Shown: positions 33,946 to 46,045 of the stretch, in pieces
How positions within the stretch are numbered: position 1 is the stretch's first letter
Layout: each line of letters begins with the position of its first letter
Assembly: GCF_042477335.2 (NCBI RefSeq)
Contig: NC_091246.1
Coordinates: 215,821,501-215,885,500 of the forward strand
Source of the DNA: Ovis canadensis
Lineage: Eukaryota > Chordata > Mammalia > Artiodactyla > Bovidae
DNA: 64,000 bases
Direction of reading: 5' to 3'
Notes under the pieces: generated by a model
The model's database searches: none
What the model was told of the DNA's origin: nothing
Seen by the model: only the letters and a program-made list of their open reading frames with translations
Position numbers and translations under genes: made by a program

Positions 33946-36465
33946 ATGAAGTCTCATGAAATTTTGAGCTGGAAGATGTCTTAGAAATTATCTAGTCTAA
34001 CATGATTATCTGTAGTGTCCCTTTAACAGTTCAACAAATATATTATGTGCCTACAGTGTGTTGCTTCTGTAGTGAGCACTGGAAGAAACAAATCAGGTTC
34101 TATCCTTACTCCATGGAAATGATTATCTAATAGTATAGGAAGTAGACAACCCTCAGATGGTGTCTAAGTTTAACAACAGAAGTATCACAATTGTGGAATC
34201 ACTGAAAAAAAGCATCTTAATTCATCACAGTGGAATCAGAGAAAGCTTTATGGACAAGTAACCTTAAAATTAAAGGAGTAGGAATTAGATGTGTAAAGGA
34301 GGAAGTAAAGAGACATTCCATGTAGACAGAATAAAGTCGTCAAAGACAAGTAACTGGCAATCAGTAACACATCTTGAGAGTTAGACATAAAAAGAGTAAA
34401 TGATCTAGATGTAAACTTATATAACACCTAAAATTTGTGAAGGTGCACCTCATGGGAAACATGTAGAGGAATAAATATTAAGAGAAAAGGTACGTTCTTT
34501 GAGATCTTTCTCTATTAAAAATGCTAGAATTAAATCTGGACAAACTTTGGTCTACTTTCAATGAAAAATGTCTAATTATATGTAAATTGATTCAACATTT
34601 CTTCATGTACAACTAAAAAGATAAATGACAATTTGAATTCACTAACTTATTTAAGAAGTTTTCATTTAAAAATTCTCTTAAATTGAGAGATGTATATCAA
34701 AATATTTAGGAGTGAGCTGTTATACTGTCTGCAGCTTACTTTAAAATACCACAGTGAAAAATAAGTTAGATGAAATAAATTTGATAAAATATTACTAACT
34801 GTAAATTTTAAATACTGGGTATATGATATCTTCTGTTTTATTTCTGTAAAAATGTTTATAATAAAAAGGAAGTAAAAATTTTCCTCTTTTCTATGAAAGA
34901 AAGAAAAGAAAATATAAAAATATCTAATTATAAAACTATTTAAGTATTTAAAAACAAAACCCCAGATATTATGATCCTAGGTTTATTTCACAATTGTATG
35001 GTCATATTATGCTATGGAAACTGTAGAACTGAAAAGAGTCAAAGTCAGATTCTCCACATTTTAGAATGCTTTGTGTAAACATGGTTTGACAAGTTTCACT
35101 AATGATCAGTTCCTCCTGGCACACAGAAAAGATTGCATGGAATGTAATTAATGGTGTTAATTTATAAAGGGAGTTTGGTGACACATTGGGCAATTAATTA
35201 GTTTCTTGATAAATAATGAAAGTATTTACTCATACAGATTGTGAAATGTTGATCAAAGAGAAGATGCTAATTAAGGTCTCTGTATTATGTGTATGAGGGC
35301 ATGGTTTTCCCATTCTTCTCAATCTTTTGTGAATATTGATTATTCTTTTTGTCAAATAGCCAGCAGAGAAATTATTACAATCTACAGAAACATTATTTTT
35401 AGGGAGTGTTGGTTTTCTCAGTTTTAGAGTATATCTGTGTGTGTATGTGTATGGGATGGTATTTTTTTTTAAAGAGAAATACTATTTTTTTTTAAAAAAC
35501 TTAAAAATAATGAAGTATAGTTAATCTACAATGTTGTGTTAGTTTCAGGTTTATAGCAGAGTGATTCAGTTATATCTATCTATATGTATATTTACATTGT
35601 AAGTTTCTATTACAGGTTATCATTAAGATATTGAGTATAAGTTCCCCGTACTATTCAAAAAGACCTAGTTATTTACCTATTTTATATATAATAGTGTGTA
35701 TATGTTAATTTCAAACTCCTAATTTATCTCTCCCTCACATCTCCTTTGGTAACCATAAGTTTGTTTTCTGTGTCCAGGAGTATATTTCTGTTTTGTAAAT
35801 AAGTTTATTTGCATCATTTGTTTAGATACCACACAGAAGTGATATCATATAATATTTGTTTTTCTCCGTTTGGCTTATTTCACTTAGTATGATCATCTCT
35901 GGGTCCATCCATGTTACTTCAAATGACATTATTTTATACTTTTTATAGCTGAGTACTATACCAGTGTGTATTTCTATATAGGTATCACATCTTTATCCAT
36001 TCATTTGTTGGTGGACATTTAGGTTTCTTCCGCATCTTGGCTTTTATAAATACTGCTGCTGTGAATATTGGGGTGCATATATCTTTTCCAATTAGAGTTT
36101 TTTCATGTTCTTTTCCATTGTAGTTTATCACAGGATGTTGAATATGGTTCCTTGTGCTATACAATTGGACCTTGCTGTTTATCTATTCTGTATATACCAG
36201 TTTGCTTCTGCTAGTCCCAAATGTCCAATCCACCCCTCCCTTATCCCCCTTTTCCTTTGGCAGCCACAAGTCTGTTCTCCATGTCTGAGTCCGTTGCTGT
36301 TTTATAGGTAATTTCTTTTGTGTCATATTTTAGATTGTGTCATATAATTGGTACCATATGGTATTTGTCTTTCTCTTTCTGACTTACTTCACTTAGTATG
36401 ATAATCTCTAGGTTGTTGCAAATGGCATTATTTCATTCTATTTTATGGTTAAGTAGTATTCCATT

Positions 36466-36522
36466 ACACACACGCACACACACACACACACGCACATATA
36501 TACACACACACATACACACATG
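36466..36522 (+). repeat. (CA)n microsatellite
   Basis: Interrupted CA repeat ending at the head of a Bov-tA. Confidence 0.9.
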
Positions 36523-36735
36523 GGCTTCCCTTATAGCTCAGTTGGTAAAGAATCTGCCTGCAATGCAGGAGACCTGAGTTCGAGACCCTGGGTCAGAAAG
36601 ATCCCCTGGAGAAAGAAATGGAGCCACCCATTCCAGCATGGGATCTTGGAGAATCCCGTGACAGAAGAGTCTGGCAGGCTACTGTCCACAGGGTGACAAG
36701 AGTCAGACAGGACTTAGCGACTAAACCGCCACCAT
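36522..36735 (+). mobile_element. Bov-tA SINE
   Basis: Sense copy starting GGGCTTCCCTTATAG directly after the CA repeat. Confidence 0.87.
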
Positions 36736-37207
36736 ACATATATAAGTGTCACGTTGTCTTTATCCATTCATCTGTTGATAGATGTGTAGGTTGCTTTGAT
36801 GCTTTGATGTCCTGGCTATTCTAAGTAGTGCAGCTATGAAGGATGCATGTAAGTTTCTGAAATATAATTTATTTCTGGATATATCCCCAGGAGTGGGATT
36901 GCTAGATCAAAAGGCAACTCTATTTTTAGTATTTTGAGGAAAATCCATACTGTTTTACATAGTGGTTGCACCAGCTTACATTTCTGCCAACAGTGTAGGA
37001 GGGTTCCCTTTATTCCACAACCTCTCTAGCATTTATTATTTGTAGATTTTTAAAATGATGGCCATTCTGACTGGTCTGAGGTGGTACTTTGTTGTAGTTT
37101 TGATTTGCATTTCTCTAATAATTAGTGATATTGAGCATCTTTTCATGTGCCTGTTGTCCATCTGCATGTCTTCGTGGAGAAATGTCTATTTAGAGTTTCT
37201 GCTCATT

Positions 37208-37335
37208 AAAAAAAATACTTATTTGTTTACTTATTGGGTTGTGGCATGCAGGATAGTTCCCTGACCAGGGATTGAACCTGGGCGTCCTGCTTTGGGAGCA
37301 TGAAATCTTAGCCTCTGGACCACCAGGCAAGTCCC
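37208..37335 (-). mobile_element. CHR-type SINE fragment
   Basis: Antisense; CCCTGACCAGGGATTGAACC and CACCAGGCAAGTCCC, inside L1. Confidence 0.75.
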
Positions 37336-37394
37336 TTTGCTCATGTTTTGAATGGGTTGCTATTTTCTGACATTAAGCTGTATGAGCTATTTGT

Positions 37395-37660
37395 ATATTG
37401 GGAATGGCGTGAAGCTCCAATACTTTGATCACCTTTTATGAAGAACCAACCCATTGGAAAAGACCCTGATGCTGGGATAGATTGAAGGCAAAAGGAGAAG
37501 GGGACTGCAGAGGGTAAGATGGTTACACAGTATCACATTTTCAATGGACATGAATTTAAGCAAACTCCAGGAGATATTGGAGGACTGAGGAGCCTGGCAT
37601 TCTGCAGTCCATGGAGTGGCAAAGAATCAGACATGACTTAGTGACTGAACACCACCAACA
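37395..37660 (+). mobile_element. Old BovB 3' fragment, sense
   Basis: Diverged C-terminal and 3' end of BovB, ending CTGAACACCACCAACAAC, without the tandem CTGAA end of young copies. It abuts an antisense L1 on the left. Confidence 0.7.
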
Positions 37661-38027
37661 ACCTTTTAAGGAACCAAAAACTATCCCTTTTAAAGCATAA
37701 GCAAAATAGCAACAGTTTTCTCTGTTGCAGCTTAAAAACTGCATAATTAAAAAATAAATTGATCATTGATTCAGGCTTCTATGAAGACCTTAGTCCCTCA
37801 CATGACCAACTCTTAGAAAATCTCATGTGACACTGAAGTACACATTTTGAAGGACAACTAGTTACAAGAACAAAAGAATATGTGTCTGGGGCCATTTTAT
37901 GTAGACTATATGATAGATATCTGCGAAAGTATCAGTTTCAGAAAAATAAGGAAACATGTCTTATTAAATATAAAGTAAATGAATGGGAAACCATGTTGAA
38001 TGCTATCAAGACAGAAAAATAATTCAG

Positions 38028-38412
38028 GACAGAATTGATGCTTTTGAGCTGCGGTGTTGGATAAGACTCTTAAGAGTCCCTTGGATAGCAAGGCTATCCA
38101 ACCAGTCCATCCTAAAGGAAATAAGTCCTGAATATTCTTTGGAAGGACTGGTGCTGAAGCTGAAACTCCAATACTTTGGCCACCTGATGTGAAGGATTGA
38201 CTCATTTGAAAAGACCCTGTTACTGGGAAAGATTGAAGGCAGGAGGAGAAAGGGACGACAGAGGATGAGATGGTTGGATGGCATCACCAACTCAATGGAC
38301 ATGAGTTTGAGTAAACTCTGGGAGTTGGTGCTGGACAGGGAGGCCTGGTATGCTGTAGTCCATGGGGTCACAAAGAGTTGGACACGACTGAGTGACTGAA
38401 CTGAACTGAAGC
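38028..38412 (+). mobile_element. BovB 3' fragment, sense
   Basis: 5'-truncated BovB C-terminal region ending in ACTGAACTGAA. The antisense strand is open for 115 codons (38024-38371), which is a shadow frame of the BovB C-terminus. Confidence 0.85.
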
Positions 38413-38847
38413 TGGTGGAAGAGATTGATTCATTATACTCTATTTAAACAAGAAGAAAGATAAACAAAAAGTAGGTCATGGTGGAAAGAAGCAGGTAAAG
38501 CCATGTACCAAATATGGGAGCCAGTGTGATGAGTTCCATGGTTACTAGCAGTATGTAAATCCAAGCTTTTGTTATGAGAGCAAGGTGAGGCTGTTTCCAA
38601 GAAAACATTCTCTTCTGTGAGAACAGTGTGGATGAGGGAAGATATTCTCATTTTCTTATTGTTTTAGCTATCCACAGAAAAAATCAAGTATTTGTTTCCA
38701 TATGATATGGTGGACATTAGCAAGTCAATTTCAGGTTCACATTGAATTCTTTGCTGTAGATACTGGTGTTTCCATGAGGTTCTGTTATGGTGAATATTCA
38801 AAACCAAACAAACAACTTGAAATAATGAACGCTCTGTGTGTATGTGT

Positions 38848-38930
38848 GTCTGTGCGCTCAATATATCCGACTGTTTGTGACCCCCATGGACTAGATGGCT
38901 GTTGACCCCATGGTCTGTAGCCATGTACTG
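38848..38930 (-). mobile_element. Bov-A fragment
   Basis: Antisense partial Bov-A body directly before the BovB at 38932. Confidence 0.6.
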
Positions 38931-38931
38931 T

Positions 38932-40222
38932 AGCACAATTGCACTCATCTCACACGCTAGCAAAATAGTGCTCAAAATTCCCCAAGCTAGGCTTCAACAG
39001 TATATGAACTGAGAACTTCCAGATATTTAAGCTGTATTTAGAAAAGGCAGAGGAACCAGAGATCAAATTGCCAACATCCATTGGATCATAGAAAAGGCAA
39101 GAGAATTCCAGAAAAACATCTACTTCTCTCATTGACTACGCTAAAGCCTTTGTGTGGATTACAATATACTGTGGAAAATTCTTAAAGAGATAGGAATACC
39201 AGACCACCTTACCTGCCATCTGAGAAATTTGTATGCAGGTCAAGATGCAGCAGTTAGAACTGTATATGGAACAATGGACTGGTTCCAAATCGGGAAAGGA
39301 GTACGTCAAGGTTGTATATTGTCACCCTACTTATTTAACTTAATATGCAGGGTACATCATGTAAAATGCCAGGCTGGATGAAGCACAGGCTGGATTCAAG
39401 ATTGCTGAGAGAAATATTAATAACCTCAGATATGCAGATGACACCACCCTTATGGCAGAAAGTGAAGAAGAGCTAAAGAGCCTCTTGAGGAAAGTGAAAG
39501 AGGAGAGTGAAAAAAAAACTAGCTTAAAACACAATATTCAAAAAAAGAAGACCATGGCATCTGGTCCCCTCACTTCATGGAGAATGGATGGGGAAACATG
39601 GAAACAGTGAGAGACTTTATTTTCTTGGGCTCCAAAATCACTGCAGATGGTGACTGCAGTCGTGAAAGTAAAAGACACATGCTCCTTGGAACAAAAGCTG
39701 TGACAAACCTAGACAGCATATTAAAAAGCAGAGACATTACTTTGCTGACAAAGGTCTGTCTTGTCAAAGCTATGGTTTTTCTAGTAGTCATGCATAGATG
39801 TGAGAGTTGGACCATAAAGAAAGCTGAGCACTGAAGACTTGATGGTTTTGAACTGTGGTGTTGGAGAAGACTGTTGAGAGTCTGTTGGACTGCAAGGAGA
39901 TCAACCAGTCAGTCTTAAAGGAACTCAACCCTGAATATTGATTGGAAGGACTGATGTTGAAGCTGAAGCTCCAATACTTGGGCCACCTGATGTGAAGAAC
40001 CAACTCACTGGAAAAGACCCTGATGCTGGGAAAGATTGAAGGCAGAAGGAGAAGAGGAAGACAGAGGATGAGATAGCTGGATGGCATCACCGACTCAATG
40101 GACATGAGTTTGAGCAAGCTCCTGGAGTTGGTGATGGACAGAGAAGTCTGGCCTGCTGAAGTCCTTGGGGTTGCAAAGAGTCGGACATGACTGAGCGACT
40201 GAACTGAACTGAACTGAACTGG
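38932..40222 (+). mobile_element. BovB RT-to-3'-end copy, sense
   Basis: Covers the RT domain (intact YADD text in translation near 39430) to the CTGAA-repeat end, with many frame breaks. It starts within about 10 nt of the same BovB position as the copy at 41158. It is preceded by an antisense Bov-tA fragment (about 38848-38930). Confidence 0.88.
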
Positions 40223-40224
40223 AC

Positions 40225-40383
40225 TTTAGCCCACCAGGCTCTTCTGTCCATGGGATTTCCCAGCAAAATTACTGAAGCAAGTTGTCATTTTTTCCTCCAG
40301 GGGATCTTCCCAACCCAGGGGTCAAACCTGCATCTTGCATCTCCTGCATTGATAGGCAGTTTCTTTACCACTCTGCCACCTTA
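40225..40383 (-). mobile_element. Bov-tA fragment
   Basis: Antisense copy directly after a BovB 3' end. The Bov-A 3' portion is missing. Confidence 0.75.
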
Positions 40384-40932
40384 GCTAGAACAAAATCTTC
40401 AGCCGCAGTTAGTGTAATTGGTAACTAAAAGATTGAGAGCTGTAATGGTACTTCTGGTAGCAAAATAATGTCCCCTCAAAGATGTGCAAACCCTAATCTC
40501 TGGTGTTCTGCCTGTGTATTTATGTAACAAGGCAAAGGGGCATTGCAAATGGAATTAAGGTTATCAACCTTAAAATAGGAAAATTAGCCTGCATTATTTG
40601 GGTGGAACTAATGCAAAATATATGGATTCTTAAAAGTGAAAAACAAAACAAAAAAATAGTTGGTAAGAGAAAAGAAGAGTGGAGAAGAGATTGAAAACAT
40701 GAGAAAGACTTGACCTCCCTTGTTGACTTTGAAGACAGAGGAAGGGGACCATGAACCAAGGAATGCAAGTGGCTTCCAGAAGTTGGGAACAACCCTCACC
40801 TAACAGCCAGGAAGGAAATGAGAATCTTAGTCATCACTGCAAGGAACTAAATTCTACTAGCAACTGGAATGAGTAAGGAAACGGGTTTTTAACCCTGTAT
40901 AGTTCTTGATTTAGGTTTGTGAGTATCTAGCA

Positions 40933-41154
40933 TGGATGGAGGAGCCTGGTAGGCTGCAGTCCATGGGATCTCGAAGAGTCGGACACGACTTCACTTTCAC
41001 TTTTCACTTTCATGCATTGGAGAAGGAAATGGCAACCCACTCCAGTGTTCTTGCCTGGAGAATCCCAGGGACAGGGGAGCCTGGTGGGCTGCCGTCTGTG
41101 GGGTCGCACAGAGTCGGACACGACTGAAGCGACTTAGCAGCAGTAGCAGCAGCA
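40933..41154 (+). mobile_element. Bov-A2 SINE, 5'-truncated
   Basis: Part of the first and all of the second Bov-A unit with the terminal AGC-rich tail, joined directly to the BovB at 41158. Confidence 0.85.
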
Positions 41155-41157
41155 GCA

Positions 41158-42428
41158 AGCACTCATCTCACATGCTAGTAAAGTAATGCTCAAAATTGTC
41201 CAAGCCAGACTTCAGCAATATGTGAACTGTGAACTTCCAGATGTTCAAGCTGGTTTTAGAAAAGGCAGAGGAACCAGAGATCAAATTGCCAACATCCGCT
41301 GGATCATGGAAAAAGCAAGAGAGTTCCAGAAAAACATCTATTTCTGCTTTATTGACTATGCCAAAGCCTTTGACTGTGTGGATCACAAGAAACTGTGGAA
41401 AATTCTTCAAGAGATGGGAATACCAGACCACCTAACCTGCCTCTTGAGAAATCTGTATGCAGGTCAGGAAGCAACAGTTAGAACTGGACATGGAACAACA
41501 TACTGGTTTCAAATAGGAAAAGGAGTATGTCAAGGCTGTATATTGTCACCCTGCTTATTTAACTTATATGCAGAGTACATTATGAGAAACGCTGCACTGG
41601 AAGAAACACAAGCTGGAATCAAGACTTCCATGAGAAATCTCAATAACCTCAGATATGCACATGACACCACCCTTATGGCAGAAAGTGAAGAGGAGCTAAA
41701 CAGCCTCTTGATGAAAGTGAAATTGGAGAGTGAAAAAGTTGGCTTAAAGCTCAACATTCAGAAAACGAAGATCATGGCGTCTGGTCCCATCACTTCATGG
41801 GAGAAACAGTGGAAACAGTGTCAGACTTTATTTTTTGAGCTCCAAAATCACTGCAGATGGTGACTGCAGCCATGAAATTAAAAGATGCTTACTCCTTGGA
41901 AGAAAAGTTATGACCAACCTAGATAGCATATTCAAAAGCAGAGACGTTACTTTGCCGACTAAGGTCCATCTAGTTAAGGCTATGGTTTTTCCTGTGGTCA
42001 TGTATGAATGTGAGAGTTACACTGTGAAGAAGGCTGAACACTGAAGAATTGATGCTTTTGAGCTGTGGTGTTGGAGAAGACTCTTGAGAGTCTCTTGGAC
42101 TGCAAGGAGATCCAACTAATCCATTCTGAAGGAGATCAGCCCTGGGATTTCTTTGGAAGGAATGATGCTAAAGCTGAAACTTCAGTGCTTTGGCCACCTC
42201 ATGTGAAGAGTTGACTCATTGGAAAAGACTCTGATGCTGGGAGGGATTGGGGGCAGGAGGAAAAGGGGACAACGGAGGATGAGATGGCTGTATGGCATCA
42301 CTGATTCGATGGACATGAGTCTGAGTGAACTCCGGGAGTTGCTGATGGACAGGGAGGCCTGGCGTGCTGCGACTCATGGGGTCGCAAAGAGTCAGACACG
42401 ACTGAGCGACTGAACTGAACTGAACCGA
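41158..42428 (+). mobile_element. BovB RT-to-3'-end copy, sense
   Basis: Contains a 225-codon open RT segment (41186-41863) in which the catalytic YADD block reads YAHD, followed by frame breaks and the C-terminal region, ending in CTGAA repeats. It lies directly after a Bov-A2 and interrupts a MLT1 LTR. Confidence 0.9.
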
Positions 42429-43559
42429 AGCAGAGGTCTGGCCGAGCTCAACAGACATCTGACAGACAGAAATAGCTAGATAATAAGCTTGGGTTATTTC
42501 AAGCTGTAAGTTTGTGGTAATTTGTTATAGTAACAAGGGAAAATGAATACAGAAATCATTAAAAGTCTCTTTTGGGGAAGTTTGAATATGACTTGCCTGA
42601 TGGGCTCTCTTCTTGGAAGTTTTATGCACAACTAATGGAGAAGAGTCCTGAACAACACAGAATAGCAAATGTGTGTGACAAAATTCCCCACTCTCAAAGC
42701 CCTTAAATCCTATGGTTTAAGAAAATTATAATAAAACTTGATAGTGGAAGAAAAAAGAAAGCTCACAGAGGGATAAAGAGTGTAGCCTGGGGTGGGAGGA
42801 TGAGGGATAAGCCAGAGAAGAGAGCAGATCCTGTGGGGATTTTAGATGTTGAAGAGACTTGGCTTTTCCTCAGAGTGAGGTGGGAAGCCTTTGGGCTATT
42901 GCATGAGGGGAACAAGAATAGAATCAGGAAGACCAGTCGGGGGCCATTGCAATAATTAAGGCTGGAGTTGTGGTAGCATGGATGGGCGGTGGGGGTGGGG
43001 GGTGGTGGTGGCAGTTGAGATTGTGAAAAGTCATAGGGTTCTGGATTCATCTGGAGGAGAGTAAAGTTCATGAGAATTTTGTCTGAGATGATTGTTAGAC
43101 TCAAATAAATTACTAATTATTTGTAAAAAGGCAAACCCAGATCTTGGAACTTATCTGTGAAGTTCAATCTTTTTCATGGGTAATATTTTTCAACAGTAAT
43201 TTGAAAAACTTAGGGTAAAAAAATGTAGCTACAACTATGATAGAATTTTACTAAAGGAAATTGTTCTCAATGAATTTTGGTGTTTCTTACATATTCATTG
43301 CTATGATTCATATATATTAGAATCACTAGTTTTAATTTACGCAAATCAAATATTCCTAGCAATGGGCCTTTGATGAGGCTAGGTGGATGAATTTTGAGAT
43401 GTTTGTATCATATGTCCATCTGATTCTAGTTTACAAAACTACCAGTTTGCTTTACATTTTGCTATAGGCAGTGACTTGAAATTTTGTATTTTGAACACAA
43501 TAACTCTCTGGTTCTAACTGCATTTTTGTTTATTTGTTTTTAAATTTTTTCCTTATCAG

Positions 43560-43670
43560 AAGGAAACTGTTTCCCAGAATGGGATGGACTCATTTGTTGG
43601 CCTAGAGGAACGGTGGGGAAAATGTTGGCTGTCCCATGTCCTCCTTATATTTACGACTTCAATCATAAAG
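43560..43670 (+). CDS. PTH2R: PTH2R coding exon 3: ectodomain core
   Basis: This exon encodes the rest of codon 60 through residue 96. It carries three ectodomain cysteines (C63, C72, C86) and the class B signature W67-D68-G69 with W73-P74, which builds the hydrophobic core of the hormone receptor (HRM) fold. The tail [12 protein letters not shown] is characteristic of PTH receptors. The acceptor TTATCAG ends at 43559 after a pyrimidine-rich stretch; the donor GTATTT starts at 43671 (phase 1 on both sides, 111 nt). It lies 111 bp from exon 4, so the two are probably recognised together. Relative to recalled human protein, residues 81-82 (ML) differ. Confidence 0.95.
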
Positions 43671-43781
43671 GTATTTAATTTTTTGTGAAATGACTCATTT
43701 GGAATAGAAACTTCCTTTTTTAAAAATAATAGACTCTACAGGAACTGAGCAATCTCAGTGTTTTTCTTCACATCTTTATAG
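43671..43781 (+). other. PTH2R intron 3, very short
   Basis: 111 bp, GTATTT...TTATAG, with a pyrimidine-rich 3' part. It contains no repeat. It is far smaller than its neighbours (13.7 kb and 8.6 kb). Confidence 0.9.
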
Positions 43782-43903
43782 GAGTTGCTTTCCGACACTG
43801 TAACCCCAATGGAACATGGGATTTTATGCACAGTTTAAATAAAACATGGTCTAATTATTCAGACTGCCTTCGCTTTCTGCAACCAGATATCAACATAGGA
43901 AAG
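43782..43903 (+). CDS. PTH2R: PTH2R coding exon 4: ectodomain end
   Basis: This exon encodes residues 97-137. It completes the ectodomain with cysteines C103 and C125 and the class B motif C-N-P-N-G-T-W (103-109), followed by a W/N-rich strand. It carries three N-glycosylation sequons (N106-G-T, N116-K-T, N121-Y-S). The acceptor is TTTATAG ending at 43781; the donor GTAATG begins at 43904. The 122-nt exon moves the frame from phase 1 to phase 0, so skipping it would shift the reading frame. The six cysteines contributed by exons 2-4 can form the three disulfides that define class B receptors. Confidence 0.95.
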
Positions 43904-44165
43904 GTAATGGTATTTTTGTATTTGTGAATCCCTAAAGGAAAACAAAATGATTACCAACCACTGTACAAAAAACTCTTATATTATCTGACACAAATATCAA
44001 AAAAGATAAAAGCAAGGTTGAAAGCTTTTCAGATACCTGGTTAAGGAGAGGTCTAGGTCCTGAAGCAGTTTGATATCTTCTTTTGGTTAGAATTACCTGG
44101 CTGAGATATATGTATGTATACTTGTGAATATGTGTCACTTATCTTACATTATGTTTATATTACAT

Positions 44166-44210
44166 TCAGTTCAGTTGCTCAGTCATGTCTGACTCTTTAT
44201 GACCCTATTC
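44166..44210 (-). mobile_element. Bov-A/BovB 3' tip
   Basis: CAGTTCAGTTGCTCAGTCATG: about 45 nt of the shared Bov-A/BovB terminus in antisense. Confidence 0.65.
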
Positions 44211-45772
44211 TATGATGGTGTATTATGTGTAAAATTCCAAATAGGTAGTCAGCAATATAATTCATGATTTTTTTCTTGGTTACATATGAATAGAAACATC
44301 TTGTCTCACTCTATGTTCCTGGAGTAACTTTATATTGTATAGATGTGTTTTTCATCTCATAAGATTTGCCAGTAGGTGATTTCATTAGTATAGGAAAAAT
44401 CAGAGTATGTAGAGTTAAAGAGGAGCGAGGAGGTGACTTATAGATCTTCTCACATAATATCTCAGTTGTACACGTGTGTGAACTTAGAACCAGAGATGAG
44501 GGGTCGATCAAAGTGACACAGCTCAGTTATGACAGGGTCTAGAGCAGGGCCCTGGTCTCCACATTCTTTATCGGTGCTGTTTCTGATATGGTAATCACAT
44601 GTAAACTTCAGAAACTTCTAGATAGTTACTTTTAGGTTATATATGGTAGATAGATTAAAAGTCATGCTTAAATTCCTATCACTCAGACCTCATCTATAAA
44701 ATGCTTGATGCTATAGGGATGAGCATAACTTCACCATAGTCATATGATGGTAGGGGTGAACATAAGTTGAAGTATAAATGATTTTATGAGGCCCCTGAGA
44801 ACAGTCATAATACATAACTCTCCTAACATTAGACATTTTTCTTTATGCTTGGTGGTCTTTTTTGGTTGTGGGGGAGGAGGAGCAGTGGCATGAGAATTGG
44901 TGAGTTGGAGAGTTCCTTGTTTGATTAGGCATTAATAGTCAGGACTTCTTTCCTTAATTTTTTTTCTAACACAAAACCCTACCACCTTAAGGACTCTTTA
45001 GTAAGTTGCTAAAAGACTTCAGTTTTGTATGTCATTGTTGACATGCTTCTCAGATAAAATTAGTTAATGTGAGGAGATTATTGTGTATGTTACAGTGGAG
45101 CCAAAGCCAAGTTAATGTAAAACACTTTAAAATAATTTCAATTTCATTAAAATAGATAAACATTCACAGTGTTTCATGTTCTGTGTTATAAATTTGTGGA
45201 TTAAATGACAAATGCAAGTCTTTCATAGCTTTTAAATGGCATTAAATTGTATCATGATTTTATTTACATTGAACTCTAATATTACAACCATTCTTTTTGA
45301 CTACTCTGTATTCCAAGAGTCAAAGTATCAAAGGAAGGTAAAATATCCAAAATATATACTGTTTTATATGAACATGATTTAAAATTTAACTGAAAAATTT
45401 GACTAATTTTGTTAGCCATAAGTAATTTTATCTCCTTAATTAAAAATACAGAGTGTTTTCTATTGTTTACAACCCTTAAGTAATAATTTGAGAAAACTTA
45501 AGAAATGTAAAAAATCTTTTAATAAGAAAACTGGATATGTCCTAAAGTTTTGATATGCTGTAGGGCAAAATGATATTACTTATTTATGAGATATTAATTA
45601 CTGATGGTTGTAATCAGAATTTTTGTATAAGGAACAAAAGATAAAAGTAAAGACAGTGAATTAAGAATACATGCCAAAGATTTTTAAAATATCTATTGTT
45701 TTGTTCTTTAAATAATTTTCATATCATTGACTTGACAATGAGAGAATTACTTTTAATAAAAAAAGGGAAAAT

Positions 45773-45905
45773 GGCTTCCTCTGGATCAGTGGTAAAGAAT
45801 CTTCCTGTAATGTGGGAGACGGGGAGATTTAGGTTTGATCCTTAAGTCATGAAGTTCCCCTGGAGGAGAAAATGGCAACCCCGCTCCAATAATCTTGTCC
45901 AGAAA
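45773..45905 (+). mobile_element. Bov-tA SINE, diverged
   Basis: Sense head plus the start of the body; the tail is missing. Confidence 0.75.
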
Positions 45906-45919
45906 ACGATTTCAAAAAT

Positions 45920-46045
45920 TAAAGAACAAATAAGCAGGGATTGCTTATGAGGGGCCATGAAGTTGTTAAATTCTTTAGGGTATTATATTAAAAACATCAG
46001 CATACTGTAAAAATTATATATCCTTCTGTCTAAAGGCTCTATGAA
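45920..46045 (+). repeat. Direct repeat copy 1 (about 125 nt)
   Basis: Matches 47371-47502 in the same orientation at high similarity, including the block GTTGTTAAATTCTTTAG and a shared TCTAAAGGCT. Confidence 0.8.

Larger units (their letters stand above)
35490..37390 (-). mobile_element. Two antisense L1 3' copies with nested SINEs
   Basis: 35490 to about 36115 is an antisense L1 3' UTR/ORF2 end; at about 36116 a second antisense L1 3' end begins and continues to about 37390. The second contains a (CA)n tract (36466-36522), a sense Bov-tA (36522-36735) and an antisense CHR fragment (about 37208-37335). Confidence 0.7.
40449..42550 (+). mobile_element. MLT1-type (ERVL-MaLR) LTR split by Bov-A2/BovB
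   Basis: 40449 to about 40925 resembles the 5' two-thirds of an MLT1 LTR. The end, GTTTGTGGTAATTTGTTATAG, reappears at about 42509 after the younger insertions. It is an ancient, non-coding relic. Confidence 0.6.
29877..43559 (+). other. PTH2R intron 2
   Basis: About 13.7 kb and the most transposon-laden intron: HAL1/L1-type antisense material (30740-32890), short L1 3' ends (33446-33535 and 33793-33945), two overlapping antisense L1s (35490-37390), four sense BovB pieces between 37.4 and 42.4 kb, and a split MLT1 LTR. The stretches 29960-30740, 32890-33440, 33970-35480 (MIR-like around 34000-34150), 37665-38025 and 42555-43555 hold nothing I can name. A G-rich run at about 42985-43015 is low complexity. 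Confidence 0.8.
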
